Positions 32,910 through 42,427 are shown, counted from the stretch's first letter. The stretch is DNA of 64,000 bases from Amycolatopsis camponoti (GCF_902497555.1 NZ_CABVGP010000003.1:2046001-2110000); one strand, 5' to 3'. Notes: generated by a model from the letters alone, not told the origin. Translations and numbers: made by a program.

Positions 32910-33908
32910 GTGCACGAGGAATCCGAGCTGGTCACCGGCGAAGCCGTCGTCCTGGACCTGCACGTCGCCAAGCTCGCCAGCCGGGCGCTGGCGATGGTGC
33001 TGGACGTCCTCGTGCAGTTCGCGCTGTTCATCGGCGCGTTCGTCGTGCTCATGCTCACCGTGCCGGGCGACGACGAATCGCTCGCGCTGACCCTCCTCCT
33101 GGTGTTCGTGGTGCTGATCATGGTCGGCTACCCGGTGCTGTTCGAGACGCTGTCGCGGGGCCGTTCGCTGGGCAAGATGGCGGTGGGGCTGCGCGTGGTG
33201 CGCGTCGACGGCGGGCCGATCCGCTTCCGCCACGCCCTGACCCGCGGCCTGGCCGGGTTCGTCATCGACTTCTGGGCGCTCGGCGTGTTCGGGGCGGTGG
33301 CGGTGATCGTGTCGCTGTGCTCGTCCGACGGCCGCCGCGTCGGCGACTTCCTCGCCGGCACTCTGGTGGTCCGCGACCGCGTGCCGGAAAGCGTGGGCTA
33401 CCCGGCGATCGGCATGCCGCCGGGCCTCGAGGGCTGGGCGGCTCAGCTCGACCTGACGCGGCTCCCGGACGACCTCGCGCTGGCGAGCCGTCAGTTCCTG
33501 GCGCGGTTCGGCCAGCTGGCGCCGGAAGCGTCGCACGCGCTGGGCTGGAAGCTGGCGCAGCAGGTCGGCAACGCACTGGGGACGCCGGTGCCGCCGGGCG
33601 TGCCGCCTTGGGCGTTCCTGGCGGCGGTGCTGGCGGAACGGCGCAACCGCGATCACGCGCGAGCGGTGCGGGCTTACGCGGCGCAGGTCGCGGCGGCGCG
33701 CGGGCAGCTCCCCGCCACGCCGGGGCCGGATCAGCCGGGGTTCCGGCAGGCGGGGTACCCGGCGGGCGCTCGGCTCGGGTCGACGGCCACGGGCGGGCAG
33801 CCCGCCGTGGCCTCGCCTTGGCCGGCGGCGGCCGAGGCGGACACGCCGACCCCGCCGTCCGGAACTCCGGCGCCTCCCGCCGAAAACCCGTTCGCCCCGC
33901 CGGGCTAG
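32910..33908 (+). CDS. RDD family membrane protein
   Basis: A 332-residue protein. Residues 1-160 form an RDD domain with SRALAMVLDVLVQF, SLGKMAVGLRVVRVDG and FLAGTLVVRDR, and three or four membrane helices. The rest is cytoplasmic, with an alpha-helical part (about 180-270) and a Pro-rich tail. RDD proteins are often exchangers or lipid-associated membrane proteins, but the role here is unknown. GTG at 32910 gives MHEESELVTGEAV, the family start. The 3' end overlaps the convergent metallopeptidase by 4 nt. Confidence 0.87.
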   Translation: MHEESELVTGEAVVLDLHVAKLASRALAMVLDVLVQFALFIGAFVVLMLTVPGDDESLALTLLLVFVVLIMVGYPVLFETLSRGRSLGKMAVGLRVVRVDGGPIRFRHALTRGLAGFVIDFWALGVFGAVAVIVSLCSSDGRRVGDFLAGTLVVRDRVPESVGYPAIGMPPGLEGWAAQLDLTRLPDDLALASRQFLARFGQLAPEASHALGWKLAQQVGNALGTPVPPGVPPWAFLAAVLAERRNRDHARAVRAYAAQVAAARGQLPATPGPDQPGFRQAGYPAGARLGSTATGGQPAVASPWPAAAEADTPTPPSGTPAPPAENPFAPPG

Positions 33909-35302
33909 GAGACGTCTCCCGAGGCCGACAACCACGTGTTGCACTGCTGGTTGCGGTTCTTGGTCGCGCCGTGCTGCCACCAGGAGATGTTGTGCTTGGC
34001 GCTGCCGTGGTCGCGCTTGCCGTTGCGGGCGTAGTCGTCGCCGCGGTCCTGGGCGTTCCAGGCCTCGTTGTAGATGTTCTTGTCGACCGAGCCGCCCGAG
34101 ACCGACGCCGAGCCGAGGAACATGCCCGAGAAGCACTGGGCTTCGAGCTCCATCCGCCGGGACAGCTCCAGGCCGACCGCCGAGTCGGCGCCCGCGTCGT
34201 AGCGCTGGTTGCCGTACGCCTCGGAGATGCCGGCCAGGTTCTGCACGTGGTGGCCGTATTCGTGGGCGAGCATCGAGAGGTAGGGGCCGGGGTGGTTGCC
34301 CCACACGTCGATCTCGATGCGGTCCAGCGGCATGTAGATCGTGTCGTTCGACGGGCAGTAGAACGGCGTGACACCGGTCGTCGTGCCGCCGCTGCCGCAC
34401 GGCGTCGACGACTCCGACAGCGACCGCGGCACCGACAGGTTCGGCGACCGGAACGGCAGGTTCGCGCCGCCGAGCATGCGCGACCACATCGCGTCGAGGC
34501 AGGCGATCCCGGACTGGAAGAAGCGGGTGGCGCTGGCCTGGTCGGTCGCCCAGCGGCTCAGCGAGCAGGAGACGTTCTGCAGGCCGTAGTCGGCACTGGC
34601 GAACATCGGGTTGTCCCCGGTCGCGGCGACCGGGCGCGGCCCGCGCGGGGGCTCGGACGTGCGGGTCGTGCGCTCGGTGGTTTCGCTGGTGGTCGTGTCT
34701 TCGGTGGACGACGTGGTTTCGGTGGTCTCGGCTGCGGAGGTCGTTTCGTAGGTGTCCGAGGGGTAGGTGCTGGAGTACCCCGCGTCGGCGACGTGCCGCG
34801 TGGTGCCCCCGATCAGCGCGACGGCCGCGACGAGCCCTCCGACGACGGCGACGATCCCGATGATCGCGACGGCGACGATGACCCCGGTGTTGGACTTCTT
34901 GGCGACGTGCGGGCGGTAGCCGGGAGCGAAGCGGGGGCCGTAGGGCGCACCGGGCGGCGGGCCGGCGTAGGAGGGGGCGAAGGCGGGCGGGACAGCGGCG
35001 GCCGGCGGCGGGAGGGGCGCGCCGGCCGGAGGGAAGCCGGGGCGCGGGTACGGGCCGTGAGCGGGGAAGCCCTGGGTGCCTTGCGGGCCTCGGGGAGGGT
35101 GGCCGGGAAACTGCGGACCTTGCGGCGGCCGGCCGGGAAACTGCGGCTGTCCGACCGGCCCCGGCGGCAACGGCCGAGTCCCCGGCGGTGGCAGCGGCCG
35201 GGCCCCGGGTGGTGGCAACGGCCGGGCCCCCGGCGGTGGCAACGGCCGCCGAGGGTCGTGCGGGCCAGGACCGGAGCCAGGACCCTGTGGGCCTTGCGTC
35301 AT
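33905..35302 (-). CDS. Membrane-anchored neutral zinc metallopeptidase (PF04228-like), copy 2
   Basis: A 465-residue paralogue of the protein at 24520. Its N-terminal 150 residues are Pro/Gly-rich and cytoplasmic, containing a tandem RPLPPPG repeat. One membrane helix follows (about residues 165-190), then a Thr/Ser-rich linker and the peptidase domain with HEYGHHVQ (about residue 345) and ELEAQCFSGMFLG (about 395). ATG at 35302 has a G-rich ribosome-binding site; codons further upstream would add an unconserved segment. The gene is divergent from the DUF2207 operon. Substrate unknown. Confidence 0.86.
   Translation of the reverse strand: MTQGPQGPGSGPGPHDPRRPLPPPGARPLPPPGARPLPPPGTRPLPPGPVGQPQFPGRPPQGPQFPGHPPRGPQGTQGFPAHGPYPRPGFPPAGAPLPPPAAAVPPAFAPSYAGPPPGAPYGPRFAPGYRPHVAKKSNTGVIVAVAIIGIVAVVGGLVAAVALIGGTTRHVADAGYSSTYPSDTYETTSAAETTETTSSTEDTTTSETTERTTRTSEPPRGPRPVAATGDNPMFASADYGLQNVSCSLSRWATDQASATRFFQSGIACLDAMWSRMLGGANLPFRSPNLSVPRSLSESSTPCGSGGTTTGVTPFYCPSNDTIYMPLDRIEIDVWGNHPGPYLSMLAHEYGHHVQNLAGISEAYGNQRYDAGADSAVGLELSRRMELEAQCFSGMFLGSASVSGGSVDKNIYNEAWNAQDRGDDYARNGKRDHGSAKHNISWWQHGATKNRNQQCNTWLSASGDVS
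35159..35248 (-). repeat. 24-bp coding minisatellite in the metallopeptidase N-terminus
   Basis: Residues 19-48 of the copy 2 metallopeptidase consist of RPLPPPGA, RPLPPPGA, RPLPPPGT and a partial RPLPPG, encoded by nearly identical 24-bp units. Being in frame and in a disordered cytoplasmic tail, unit number could vary between strains without breaking the protein. Confidence 0.75.
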
Positions 35303-35407
35303 GAAAGCGGAACCCCCCGTGCGATTTCCCCGTCGGAAGCGGCGTACCTGCGGAGATCTCGCCGTTCCGGGCGTCAGCATAGAGCGGGTGCTCTAGGGTG
35401 TGGTGCT

Positions 35408-37135
35408 GTGTCGAGCAAATGGGGGGCAGCGGCCGCGGTCGCCGCCTGGGTCGTGCTGAGCGCCGGGCCGGCCGCCGCGCAAGGGCCCTCCGCCGGGCCC
35501 GTCCTGCCGAACGCTCCGTCCGAACAGGTCAAGAAGCCCCAGCAGCTCAACGGCGAAAACGGCCAAAACGTCCAGCCGCCCGAAGGCGCCGTCGCCGATG
35601 TCGCCCTCAAGGTTCTGCGTGACGGCTCCCTCGAAGTCACCGAGAAAGTCACGGTCCCCGGTGGCCGGCAGCTCATCTCGCGCGTCCCCCTCCGAGTCTC
35701 GGCCGGCGACGACCAAGACCGCGTCTTCGACGCCAGGAACGTCAAGACCGAAGGCGCCGCCACCAGCCGGCTGACCGGTGACCAGCTCGTCCTCACCTTC
35801 ACCGGCGGCACCTCCACCGTCACCTACACCGTCGACGGCGCCATCGCCGACCAGAGCGGCCGCCAGCAAGCCCGCTGGCAGGTCGCGAGCGGCTTCGACG
35901 CGCCCGTGGACAAGCTCACCGCCTCCTTCCTCGCGCCGTCGCCGCGACTGTCCCCTGTGGACTGCTTCGCCGGCCCGATCGGCTCGAACCAGCGCTGCAC
36001 CCTCGCGGAGCTCGACCACACCGGCGTCGTCCGGCTCGAACAGAACGACGTCAAGCCCGGCGACCGGGTCGACCTGATCGTCGGACTGCCCGCGAACACC
36101 GTCCCGGCCAACGCGAAGTTCGCCGAGGTCGGGCTCTTCGCCACCGCCTTCGCCTTCACCCCGCTGACCGGCGTCGTCTTCGCGCTCCTGCTCGTCTTCC
36201 TCGTCGCCGGCGGCCTCTTCGTCCGGCGCCGCCGCAAGGAAGACGCCGGCGCGCTCACCACCGCCACCGGCCCGGTCGAGGTCCTGCTCCGCGACGGCGA
36301 CCGCGTCTTCTTCGCCAGCCCGGACGGCGTCCTGCCCGGCCAGGTCGGCACCGTCGTGGACGAGACCGTCGACGTCGTCGACATCAGTGCCACCGTCGTC
36401 GACCTCGCCGTCCGCAACTACCTCTGGCTGGCCGAAGTACCGGGGCCCGACTGGCAGATCGCCCGCCGCAACCCGCCGGACGAGCACCTGCACGACTTCG
36501 AACGCGCCGTCTACGAGACGCTCCTGCCGGCCGGCACCGACGCCGTGCTCGTGTCCCAGCTGCGCGCTCACGGCCGGCTCGACCTCCGCAAGATCAGCGA
36601 CGCGATGTACGCCGACGTCGTCACCAAGCGCTGGTTCTCCCGCCGGCCCGACACCGCCCGCGGCCGGCTGACCTGGCTCGGCACCGGGATCTTCGCGCTC
36701 GGCGCGGGCGCCACCGCGGTCCTCACCTTCACGATCGGCGACGCGCTGCTCGGCGTCGCGGTCGCGCTGGCCGGGCTCGCCGTCGCCGCGGCGGCCGCGC
36801 TGCTGCCCTCACGCACCGCGCGCGGCCGGGTGCTCGTCGGCCAGGTCCGCGGCCTGCTCGACTACCTGCGCACCGCGAAGGCCGAGGACATCCCGCCGGC
36901 CGATCGCGAGATGGTGTTCTCACGCTCGCTGCCGTACGCGGTCGTCCTGGGCGACACCGAACGCTGGCTCGGCACCTTCGCCGCGCTCAACCCCGCGTCG
37001 GACGGTTCGGCCGGGCTCTACTGGTACGGCGGCATGGAGTCCGATCACGACCTGCGCCGCTTCGGCACGCACTTCCCGTCCTTCCTGACGGCGCTCGACG
37101 GGCTGCTCACCGCGTCCGTCCGCGCGTCCCGCTGA
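35408..37135 (+). CDS. DUF2207 domain-containing membrane protein, copy 1
   Basis: A 575-residue protein with a signal peptide (SSKWGAAAAVAAWVVLSAGPAAAQ, cleavage about residue 25 after AAA). It has an extracytoplasmic DUF2207 domain (VLRDGSLEVTEKVTVPGG, VTYTVDGAI), a membrane helix near residue 250 and two helices around 435-470. The cytoplasmic C-terminal part ends with VFSRSLPYAVVLGDTERW. Function unknown; family members are envelope-associated. GTG at 35408 sets the signal peptide correctly. The next gene, 2 bases on, is a paralogue, and the run continues into M16 proteases and nudC. Confidence 0.82.
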   Translation: MSSKWGAAAAVAAWVVLSAGPAAAQGPSAGPVLPNAPSEQVKKPQQLNGENGQNVQPPEGAVADVALKVLRDGSLEVTEKVTVPGGRQLISRVPLRVSAGDDQDRVFDARNVKTEGAATSRLTGDQLVLTFTGGTSTVTYTVDGAIADQSGRQQARWQVASGFDAPVDKLTASFLAPSPRLSPVDCFAGPIGSNQRCTLAELDHTGVVRLEQNDVKPGDRVDLIVGLPANTVPANAKFAEVGLFATAFAFTPLTGVVFALLLVFLVAGGLFVRRRRKEDAGALTTATGPVEVLLRDGDRVFFASPDGVLPGQVGTVVDETVDVVDISATVVDLAVRNYLWLAEVPGPDWQIARRNPPDEHLHDFERAVYETLLPAGTDAVLVSQLRAHGRLDLRKISDAMYADVVTKRWFSRRPDTARGRLTWLGTGIFALGAGATAVLTFTIGDALLGVAVALAGLAVAAAAALLPSRTARGRVLVGQVRGLLDYLRTAKAEDIPPADREMVFSRSLPYAVVLGDTERWLGTFAALNPASDGSAGLYWYGGMESDHDLRRFGTHFPSFLTALDGLLTASVRASR

Positions 37136-37137
37136 CC

Positions 37138-38730
37138 GTGCTCGCGGAAGCGGTGCTGGCGCTCTTCCTGACCTCGGCACCGGTGGCGGCCCAAGACCAG
37201 CCGCCGCTGCCCACCGTGCCGCAGAGCGCCGAGATCCAGCTCAAGGTCGAGCGCGACGGCTCGCTTTCGGTAGCCGAAGCGATCTCCGTGCCCGACGGCG
37301 TCACGATGGACCGCCGCGTCCCGCTGCGGGTCGCGGCGCCGCACGATCGCGACCGCTTCTACGGCGTCCGCGACGTCGTCCTCGAAGGCAGCGGTACGGC
37401 CCAGGTCGACGACGACACCTTCACCGTCCACCTCACCTCGGGCACGTCGACCGTCCGGTACACAGTGGACGGCGCGGTCGACGGCGACCGGGTCACCTGG
37501 GAACTGGCCGGGGGCTGGAGCGCCGACCTGAAGTTCATCCGGGCTTCCTTCGCGGCGCCGCGGATCCCGACCGCCGTCGACTGCCTCGCCGGGCCGCCCG
37601 GCTCCGACTTCCAGTGCGGCGCGGCGCAGATCGACCACGCCGGGCTGACGCGGTTCAGCCAGCAGAACCTGGCGGCGGGCCAGCGGATGACGACGACCGT
37701 CGAGCTGCCCGCGGGCACCGTCCCGGCGAACGCGGAACTGGTCCCGGCCAAGACGATCGCCGGCGCGTTCGTGCTCACCGCCCCGGTCGGCTGGGCCTGG
37801 GCGGGCTTCGGCGCGCTCCTGCTCGCCGCGGCCGCGTTCGTCTGGTTCGCGCGCCGCCGTGACGCCGGCGACGGCGAACCGCCGAAGGCCGCGCTGGTCT
37901 CCGCGTCCGGCGAGTTCGCGTCGCCGTCCGGGGTGCTGCCCGGGCACGCCGGCTTGCTGCTGCACGGCCGGGCCGGGCCCGCCGACCTGGCCGCGACCGT
38001 GCTCGACCTGGCGGTCCGCAACTACCTCTGGGTCAGCGACGGCTCCCGCCTGACCCGCCGCAACCCCGTCGACGAGCACCTGACGTCCTTCGAGCGTGCC
38101 GTCTTCGAAGCCGTGCTGCCCGAGGAGTCGGTGACCCTTGCCGAACTGCGGCAGCGGCACGTCGAAATCCCCCACGCGGAGCTGCGCGCCGACCTCGTCG
38201 GCCGCGGCTGGCTCACGACGCGGCGGCTCGGGCGGGCCGGGACCCGGGTCGTCTTCTACGGCGTGTTCTTGACCATCCTGCTCGCGCTGACCGCCGGGTA
38301 CGCCCAGCTCGGCGTCATCCTCGTGCTGGCCGGGGTCGCCGCCGTCGCCGTCTCGGCCGCGTTGCCCGCGCGCCGCCGAGCGGGCGCCGACGTCGCGTGC
38401 CGGCTGCGCGGCGTCGCCGGGGAACTCGCCTCGGTGCGCGCGAAGGACTACGACAAGCCCCAGCGCGAGCTGGTGTTCTCCCGCGGCCTGCCGTACGCGT
38501 CAGCTCTGGGCGAAACCGGTCCGTGGGTGGCCGCGTTCGCCGGCCTCGACCACCCGCCGAAGGTGTACTGGCACGACGGCGACATCACCCCTGACCAGGC
38601 CGGATCGTTCGCGACGGCGCTCGCCGGCACCTTCGCCGGCGCGCACCGCGGGCGCCTGCTCGCCACCGTGGCCGCGGACACCGGTTCTCACCCGCCAGCC
38701 GGGAAGCCAGGAGGCCCCGAGCCGTCGTAG
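37138..38730 (+). CDS. DUF2207 domain-containing membrane protein, copy 2
   Basis: A 530-residue paralogue of the preceding protein with the same layout: signal peptide (cleavage near VAAQ, residue 18), DUF2207 domain (LKVERDGSLSVAEAISVPDG), helix about residues 213-235, paired helices about 370-410, and the VFSRGLPYASALGETGPW motif. The two probably arose by tandem duplication. GTG at 37138 lies 2 bases after the previous stop. Function unknown. Confidence 0.8.
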   Translation: MLAEAVLALFLTSAPVAAQDQPPLPTVPQSAEIQLKVERDGSLSVAEAISVPDGVTMDRRVPLRVAAPHDRDRFYGVRDVVLEGSGTAQVDDDTFTVHLTSGTSTVRYTVDGAVDGDRVTWELAGGWSADLKFIRASFAAPRIPTAVDCLAGPPGSDFQCGAAQIDHAGLTRFSQQNLAAGQRMTTTVELPAGTVPANAELVPAKTIAGAFVLTAPVGWAWAGFGALLLAAAAFVWFARRRDAGDGEPPKAALVSASGEFASPSGVLPGHAGLLLHGRAGPADLAATVLDLAVRNYLWVSDGSRLTRRNPVDEHLTSFERAVFEAVLPEESVTLAELRQRHVEIPHAELRADLVGRGWLTTRRLGRAGTRVVFYGVFLTILLALTAGYAQLGVILVLAGVAAVAVSAALPARRRAGADVACRLRGVAGELASVRAKDYDKPQRELVFSRGLPYASALGETGPWVAAFAGLDHPPKVYWHDGDITPDQAGSFATALAGTFAGAHRGRLLATVAADTGSHPPAGKPGGPEPS

Positions 38731-38739
38731 GGTGGGGCC

Positions 38740-40032
38740 ATGGCCGATCCCGAGCTCGTCCGATACACCCTCGACAATGGTCTGCGGGTGGTCCTCGCAC
38801 CCGACGCGACCGCGCCGGTGGTCGGCGTCAGCGTGCACTACGACGTGGGTTTCCGCTCCGAGCCGGAGGGGCGCACCGGTTTCGCGCACCTCTTCGAGCA
38901 CCTGATGTTCCAGGGCAGCGAGAGCTTGGAGAAACTCGCCCACTTCCGGCACGTGCAGTCCAGCGGTGGCACCTTCAACGGGTCCACCCACCCGGACTAC
39001 ACCGACTACTTCGAGGTGCTGCCGAGCGCCGCGCTGGAGCGCGCGCTGTTCCTCGAAGCCGATCGGATGCGAGCGCCGAAGCTGACCGCCGAGAACCTGG
39101 CGAACCAGATCGACGTCGTCAAGGAAGAGATCCGGCTCAACGTGCTGAACCGGCCCTACGGCGGGTTCCCCTGGATCACCCTGCCGCCGGTCCTGTACTC
39201 GACGTTCCCCAACGCGCACAACGGCTACGGCGGCTTCGAGGACCTCGAGAGCGCCACGGTCGAAGACTGCGCCGCGTTCTTCGACACCTACTACGCGCCG
39301 GCGAACGCCGTGCTCACCGTGGCGGGCGACTTCGAGATCGGGACCGCCAAGGAGCTGATCGAGCAGCACTTCGGCGACGTCCCGTTCCGGCCCGCGCCGC
39401 AGCGGCCGTCGTTCGCCGAGCCGCTGCCGACCACCGAGCTGCGCGGCGAGGTCGAAGACCCGCACGCGCCGCTGCCCGCGCTCGGCATCGGCTACCGGAT
39501 GCCCGACCCGATCAACGACGTCGACGGCTACCTGGCCTACCTCGTGCTCGCCGGCGTCCTGACCGACGGCGACGGTTCCCGCCTGCAGCAGCGGCTCGTG
39601 CACAAGGAGCCGCTGGTCGTCGACATCGGCGCCGGCGCCGGGCTGTTCGGCCCGTTCGAGGCGCGCGACCCGGACACGTTCACCATCACCCTGATCCACC
39701 CGCACGAGGTGCCGCGCGAGCGCGTGCTCGCCGCGCTGGACGACGAGCTCGAGAAGATCGCCGAGAATCCGCCGGACGCCCACGAGCTGCGGAAGGTCAC
39801 CGCCCGCTGGACGGCGAGCCTGCACTCCGAGCACGACAGGCTGGTGTCCCGGACCCTCGCGCTCGGCTCGTTCGAGCTGCTCTACGGCGACGCGTCGCTG
39901 GTGTACAAGCTCGCGGACCGGATGTCCGCCGTCACGTCGGAAGCCGTGTCGGCCGCGGCGAAGGCGCTGCGCCCGGACGCGCGCGCCGTGCTGGTGGTCA
40001 AGCCCGCTTCGGAAGGGAACAACGAGCAGTGA
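38740..40032 (+). CDS. M16 family zinc peptidase (catalytic subunit)
   Basis: A 430-residue pitrilysin/insulinase-family protease. The inverted zinc motif HLFEH is at residues 50-54 and the downstream glutamate ligand is in VVKEEIR near residue 130. The GGTFNGSTHPDYTDYFE segment is also typical. It is expected to pair with the next gene product, as in the PqqF/MPP-like heterodimers. No signal peptide is visible, so it is likely cytoplasmic. Its stop overlaps the next GTG (GTGA). Confidence 0.9.
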   Translation: MADPELVRYTLDNGLRVVLAPDATAPVVGVSVHYDVGFRSEPEGRTGFAHLFEHLMFQGSESLEKLAHFRHVQSSGGTFNGSTHPDYTDYFEVLPSAALERALFLEADRMRAPKLTAENLANQIDVVKEEIRLNVLNRPYGGFPWITLPPVLYSTFPNAHNGYGGFEDLESATVEDCAAFFDTYYAPANAVLTVAGDFEIGTAKELIEQHFGDVPFRPAPQRPSFAEPLPTTELRGEVEDPHAPLPALGIGYRMPDPINDVDGYLAYLVLAGVLTDGDGSRLQQRLVHKEPLVVDIGAGAGLFGPFEARDPDTFTITLIHPHEVPRERVLAALDDELEKIAENPPDAHELRKVTARWTASLHSEHDRLVSRTLALGSFELLYGDASLVYKLADRMSAVTSEAVSAAAKALRPDARAVLVVKPASEGNNEQ

Positions 40033-41408
40033 CTTCTGCAACGCACCGCACGGCCGAGGAGATCGGCCGCACCGCGCGGGGGCCGCGCCCGCTGCCGCCC
40101 CTCGGCGAGCAGCGCGCCGCCGGCGATCTGTCCCATGTGGACACCGAGCTCTCGAACGGCCTGCGCGTGCTGGCCGTGCGCAAGGCGACCGTGCCGATGG
40201 TCGAGGCGCGGCTGTGGATCCCGTTCGCGGGCGACGACGCGCTGCACGCGGCGACGTCCGAGGTCCTCGCCGAGACGATCCTGACCGGCACCGCGCGGCG
40301 CAACCGCATCGAGATCGACGCCGAGCTGGCGCTGATCGGCGGCGACATCGGCGCCGGCGTCGACCCGGAACGCCTGGTGCTGACCGGATCGGCGCTCGCG
40401 GAGAAGCTCCCGACGTTCCTCGACGTGCTCGGTGACGTCCTCACCGGAGCGACCTACGCCGACGACGAGATCGCGCGCGAGAAGGAGCGGCTGGTCGAGC
40501 GGATCGCCGTCTCGCGCACGCAGCCGCGCACGATCGCGCGGGAGGCGCTGCAGAAGCACCGCTACGGCGACCACCCGGCGACGCGCGAGGTCCCGCGCGC
40601 CGAAGACGTCGCCGTCGTGACGCCCGAGCAGGTCCGGGCGCTGCACCAGGCGGCCGTGCTGCCGCGTGGCGCGGTGCTGGTGCTGGTCGGCGACATCGAT
40701 CCGGCCGCCGTCGTCGGCGAGCTGGAGAAGGTGCTGGGCGGCTGGGCTTCCGACCGCTCCGCGGTCCGGCTGCCGGCGCTGCCGGAGCTGACCGGGCCGA
40801 ACGTGCTGCTGGTGCCGCGCGCCGGCGCCGTGCAGTCGCAGATCCGGCTGTCGGCGCAGACCGTGCCGCGCACCGACCCTGGTTACGCGGCGCTGCAGCT
40901 GGCGAACCTGGCCTATGGTGGGTACTTCTCGTCGCGGCTGGTGGAGAACATCCGCGAGAACAAGGGGTACACCTACTCCGCGCACTCCGGGTTCGAGTTC
41001 ACCGACGGCACCGCGGTGGTCAACGTCGACGCGGACACCGCGACCGAGGCGACCGCGCCGGCGCTGCTGGAGACCCGCTACGAGCTGGGCCGCCTCGGCC
41101 AGGTCCCGCCGGTGGGCGACGAGCTGGAGTCGGTGCGGCAGTACGCGATCGGGTCGCTGCTGACCTCGACGTCGTCGCAGTCCGGGCTGGCCGGCCAGGT
41201 GCTGGCGCTGGCCTCGACCGGGCTGGGCCTGGAGTGGCTGAACGAGCACCCGGCGCGGGTGGCGGCGGTGACGGCTTCGGAGGTCGCGGAAGCGGCGCTG
41301 AAGTACTTCGCGCCCCAGCGGTTCACCGGCGTGGTGGTCGGCGACGCGGCGGTGCTGGAACACAAGCTCCTCGCGCTGGGCGACGTCGTAGTGGGCGAGC
41401 CCGCCTGA
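40029..41408 (+). CDS. M16 family peptidase homologue (non-catalytic partner subunit)
   Basis: A 459-residue M16 fold protein without HxxEH: the corresponding region reads FAGDDALHAATSEVLAETIL. It keeps the substrate-binding Arg/Tyr motif RENKGYTYSAHSGFEF near residue 315, the feature usually retained in the inactive M16 subunit. It therefore probably complements the zinc-bearing subunit upstream. The start GTG overlaps that gene's stop and its own stop overlaps the nudC ATG. Confidence 0.88.
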   Translation: MTSATHRTAEEIGRTARGPRPLPPLGEQRAAGDLSHVDTELSNGLRVLAVRKATVPMVEARLWIPFAGDDALHAATSEVLAETILTGTARRNRIEIDAELALIGGDIGAGVDPERLVLTGSALAEKLPTFLDVLGDVLTGATYADDEIAREKERLVERIAVSRTQPRTIAREALQKHRYGDHPATREVPRAEDVAVVTPEQVRALHQAAVLPRGAVLVLVGDIDPAAVVGELEKVLGGWASDRSAVRLPALPELTGPNVLLVPRAGAVQSQIRLSAQTVPRTDPGYAALQLANLAYGGYFSSRLVENIRENKGYTYSAHSGFEFTDGTAVVNVDADTATEATAPALLETRYELGRLGQVPPVGDELESVRQYAIGSLLTSTSSQSGLAGQVLALASTGLGLEWLNEHPARVAAVTASEVAEAALKYFAPQRFTGVVVGDAAVLEHKLLALGDVVVGEPA

Positions 41409-42427
41409 TGTCCGTCCCGTTCGCCCTCGGTGACCTGCCCACCCTGTCACGGTCCACTGTGGACCGTCAGGAGGGCTTGCGCACCAACCCTTCGCGGCTG
41501 CTGTCGCGCTGGGCCGACGCCCGGGTCGTCCTGCTGGACGACACCGGGCGCACCCCGGTGGTCGAAGGCTCTTCGGTGCTGGCCTTCCGCAAAGCCGTCG
41601 ACTTCGGCGCCTCGCCGCCGGCGGACGCGGTGTTCCTCGGCGAGTGGCAGGACACGGACTACTGGTCGCTGCCGGGCGGCCCGTCGGGCGACGCCGACAC
41701 GGTGAAGATGGCGGGCAGCTGGGGGTTCGTCGAGGAGGTCCCGCGCGCCGACGGCGAGATCTGGGTCGAGCTGCGCGGGTACGGAGACCTGCTGGACGAC
41801 ACGTCGGCGGGCCTGTTCACGACGGCGCAGGCGTTGCGGAACTGGCGTCGCCAGGCGAAGTTCTGCACGCGCTGCGGTCATCCGACGGAGCTGATCCAGT
41901 TCGGCTGGGCGAGCAAGTGCACCAACGACGGCCGCGAGGAGTACCCGCGCACGGACCCGGCGGTGATCTGCCTGGTGCATTCCGCGGAGGGAGTGAACGG
42001 CTCCCACGTGCTGCTGGCGCGTCAGCCGATCTGGCCGGCGGGGCGGTATTCGGTGCTGGCGGGGTTCGTGGAGGCGGGCGAGTCACTGGAGGCGTGCGTC
42101 CTGCGCGAGATCCGCGAGGAGGTGGGGGCGGTGGTGTCGGACGTCCGGTACCTCGGGAGCCAGCCGTGGCCGTTCCCGCGGTCGATCATGCTGGGGTTCA
42201 CGGCCCGGGCGGATCGCTCGTTGCCGTTGGTCCCCGCGGACGGAGAGATCGAAGAGGCGCTGTGGGTGTCGCGCGAGGAGGTGCGCGCGGCGTTCGAGAA
42301 CAGTTCACCGCGCAACGGGGGCGCGCGACCGACGCCGATCGCCGATGGCGCGGCGGAGATCATCCTGCCGGGCAACTCGTCGATCGCCCGCGTGATGCTC
42401 AAGGCCTGGGCGGACGCGGAGGAGTAG
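41408..42427 (+). CDS. nudC: NAD(+) diphosphatase (NudC-type Nudix hydrolase)
   Basis: A 339-residue enzyme hydrolysing NAD(H) to NMN(H) and AMP; the family also decaps NAD-capped RNA. A zinc-ribbon region FCTRCGHP...SKCTNDG is followed by YPRTDP. The Nudix box GFVEAGESLEACVLREIREE lies near residue 220, and the NudC signature SQPWPFPRSIMLGF near 255. Only three of the usual four zinc-ribbon cysteines are visible. ATG at 41408 overlaps the M16 stop, so nudC is the last gene of the operon starting at 35408. nudC (Rv3199c) also follows the K+ channel in M. tuberculosis. Confidence 0.93.
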   Translation: MSVPFALGDLPTLSRSTVDRQEGLRTNPSRLLSRWADARVVLLDDTGRTPVVEGSSVLAFRKAVDFGASPPADAVFLGEWQDTDYWSLPGGPSGDADTVKMAGSWGFVEEVPRADGEIWVELRGYGDLLDDTSAGLFTTAQALRNWRRQAKFCTRCGHPTELIQFGWASKCTNDGREEYPRTDPAVICLVHSAEGVNGSHVLLARQPIWPAGRYSVLAGFVEAGESLEACVLREIREEVGAVVSDVRYLGSQPWPFPRSIMLGFTARADRSLPLVPADGEIEEALWVSREEVRAAFENSSPRNGGARPTPIADGAAEIILPGNSSIARVMLKAWADAEE

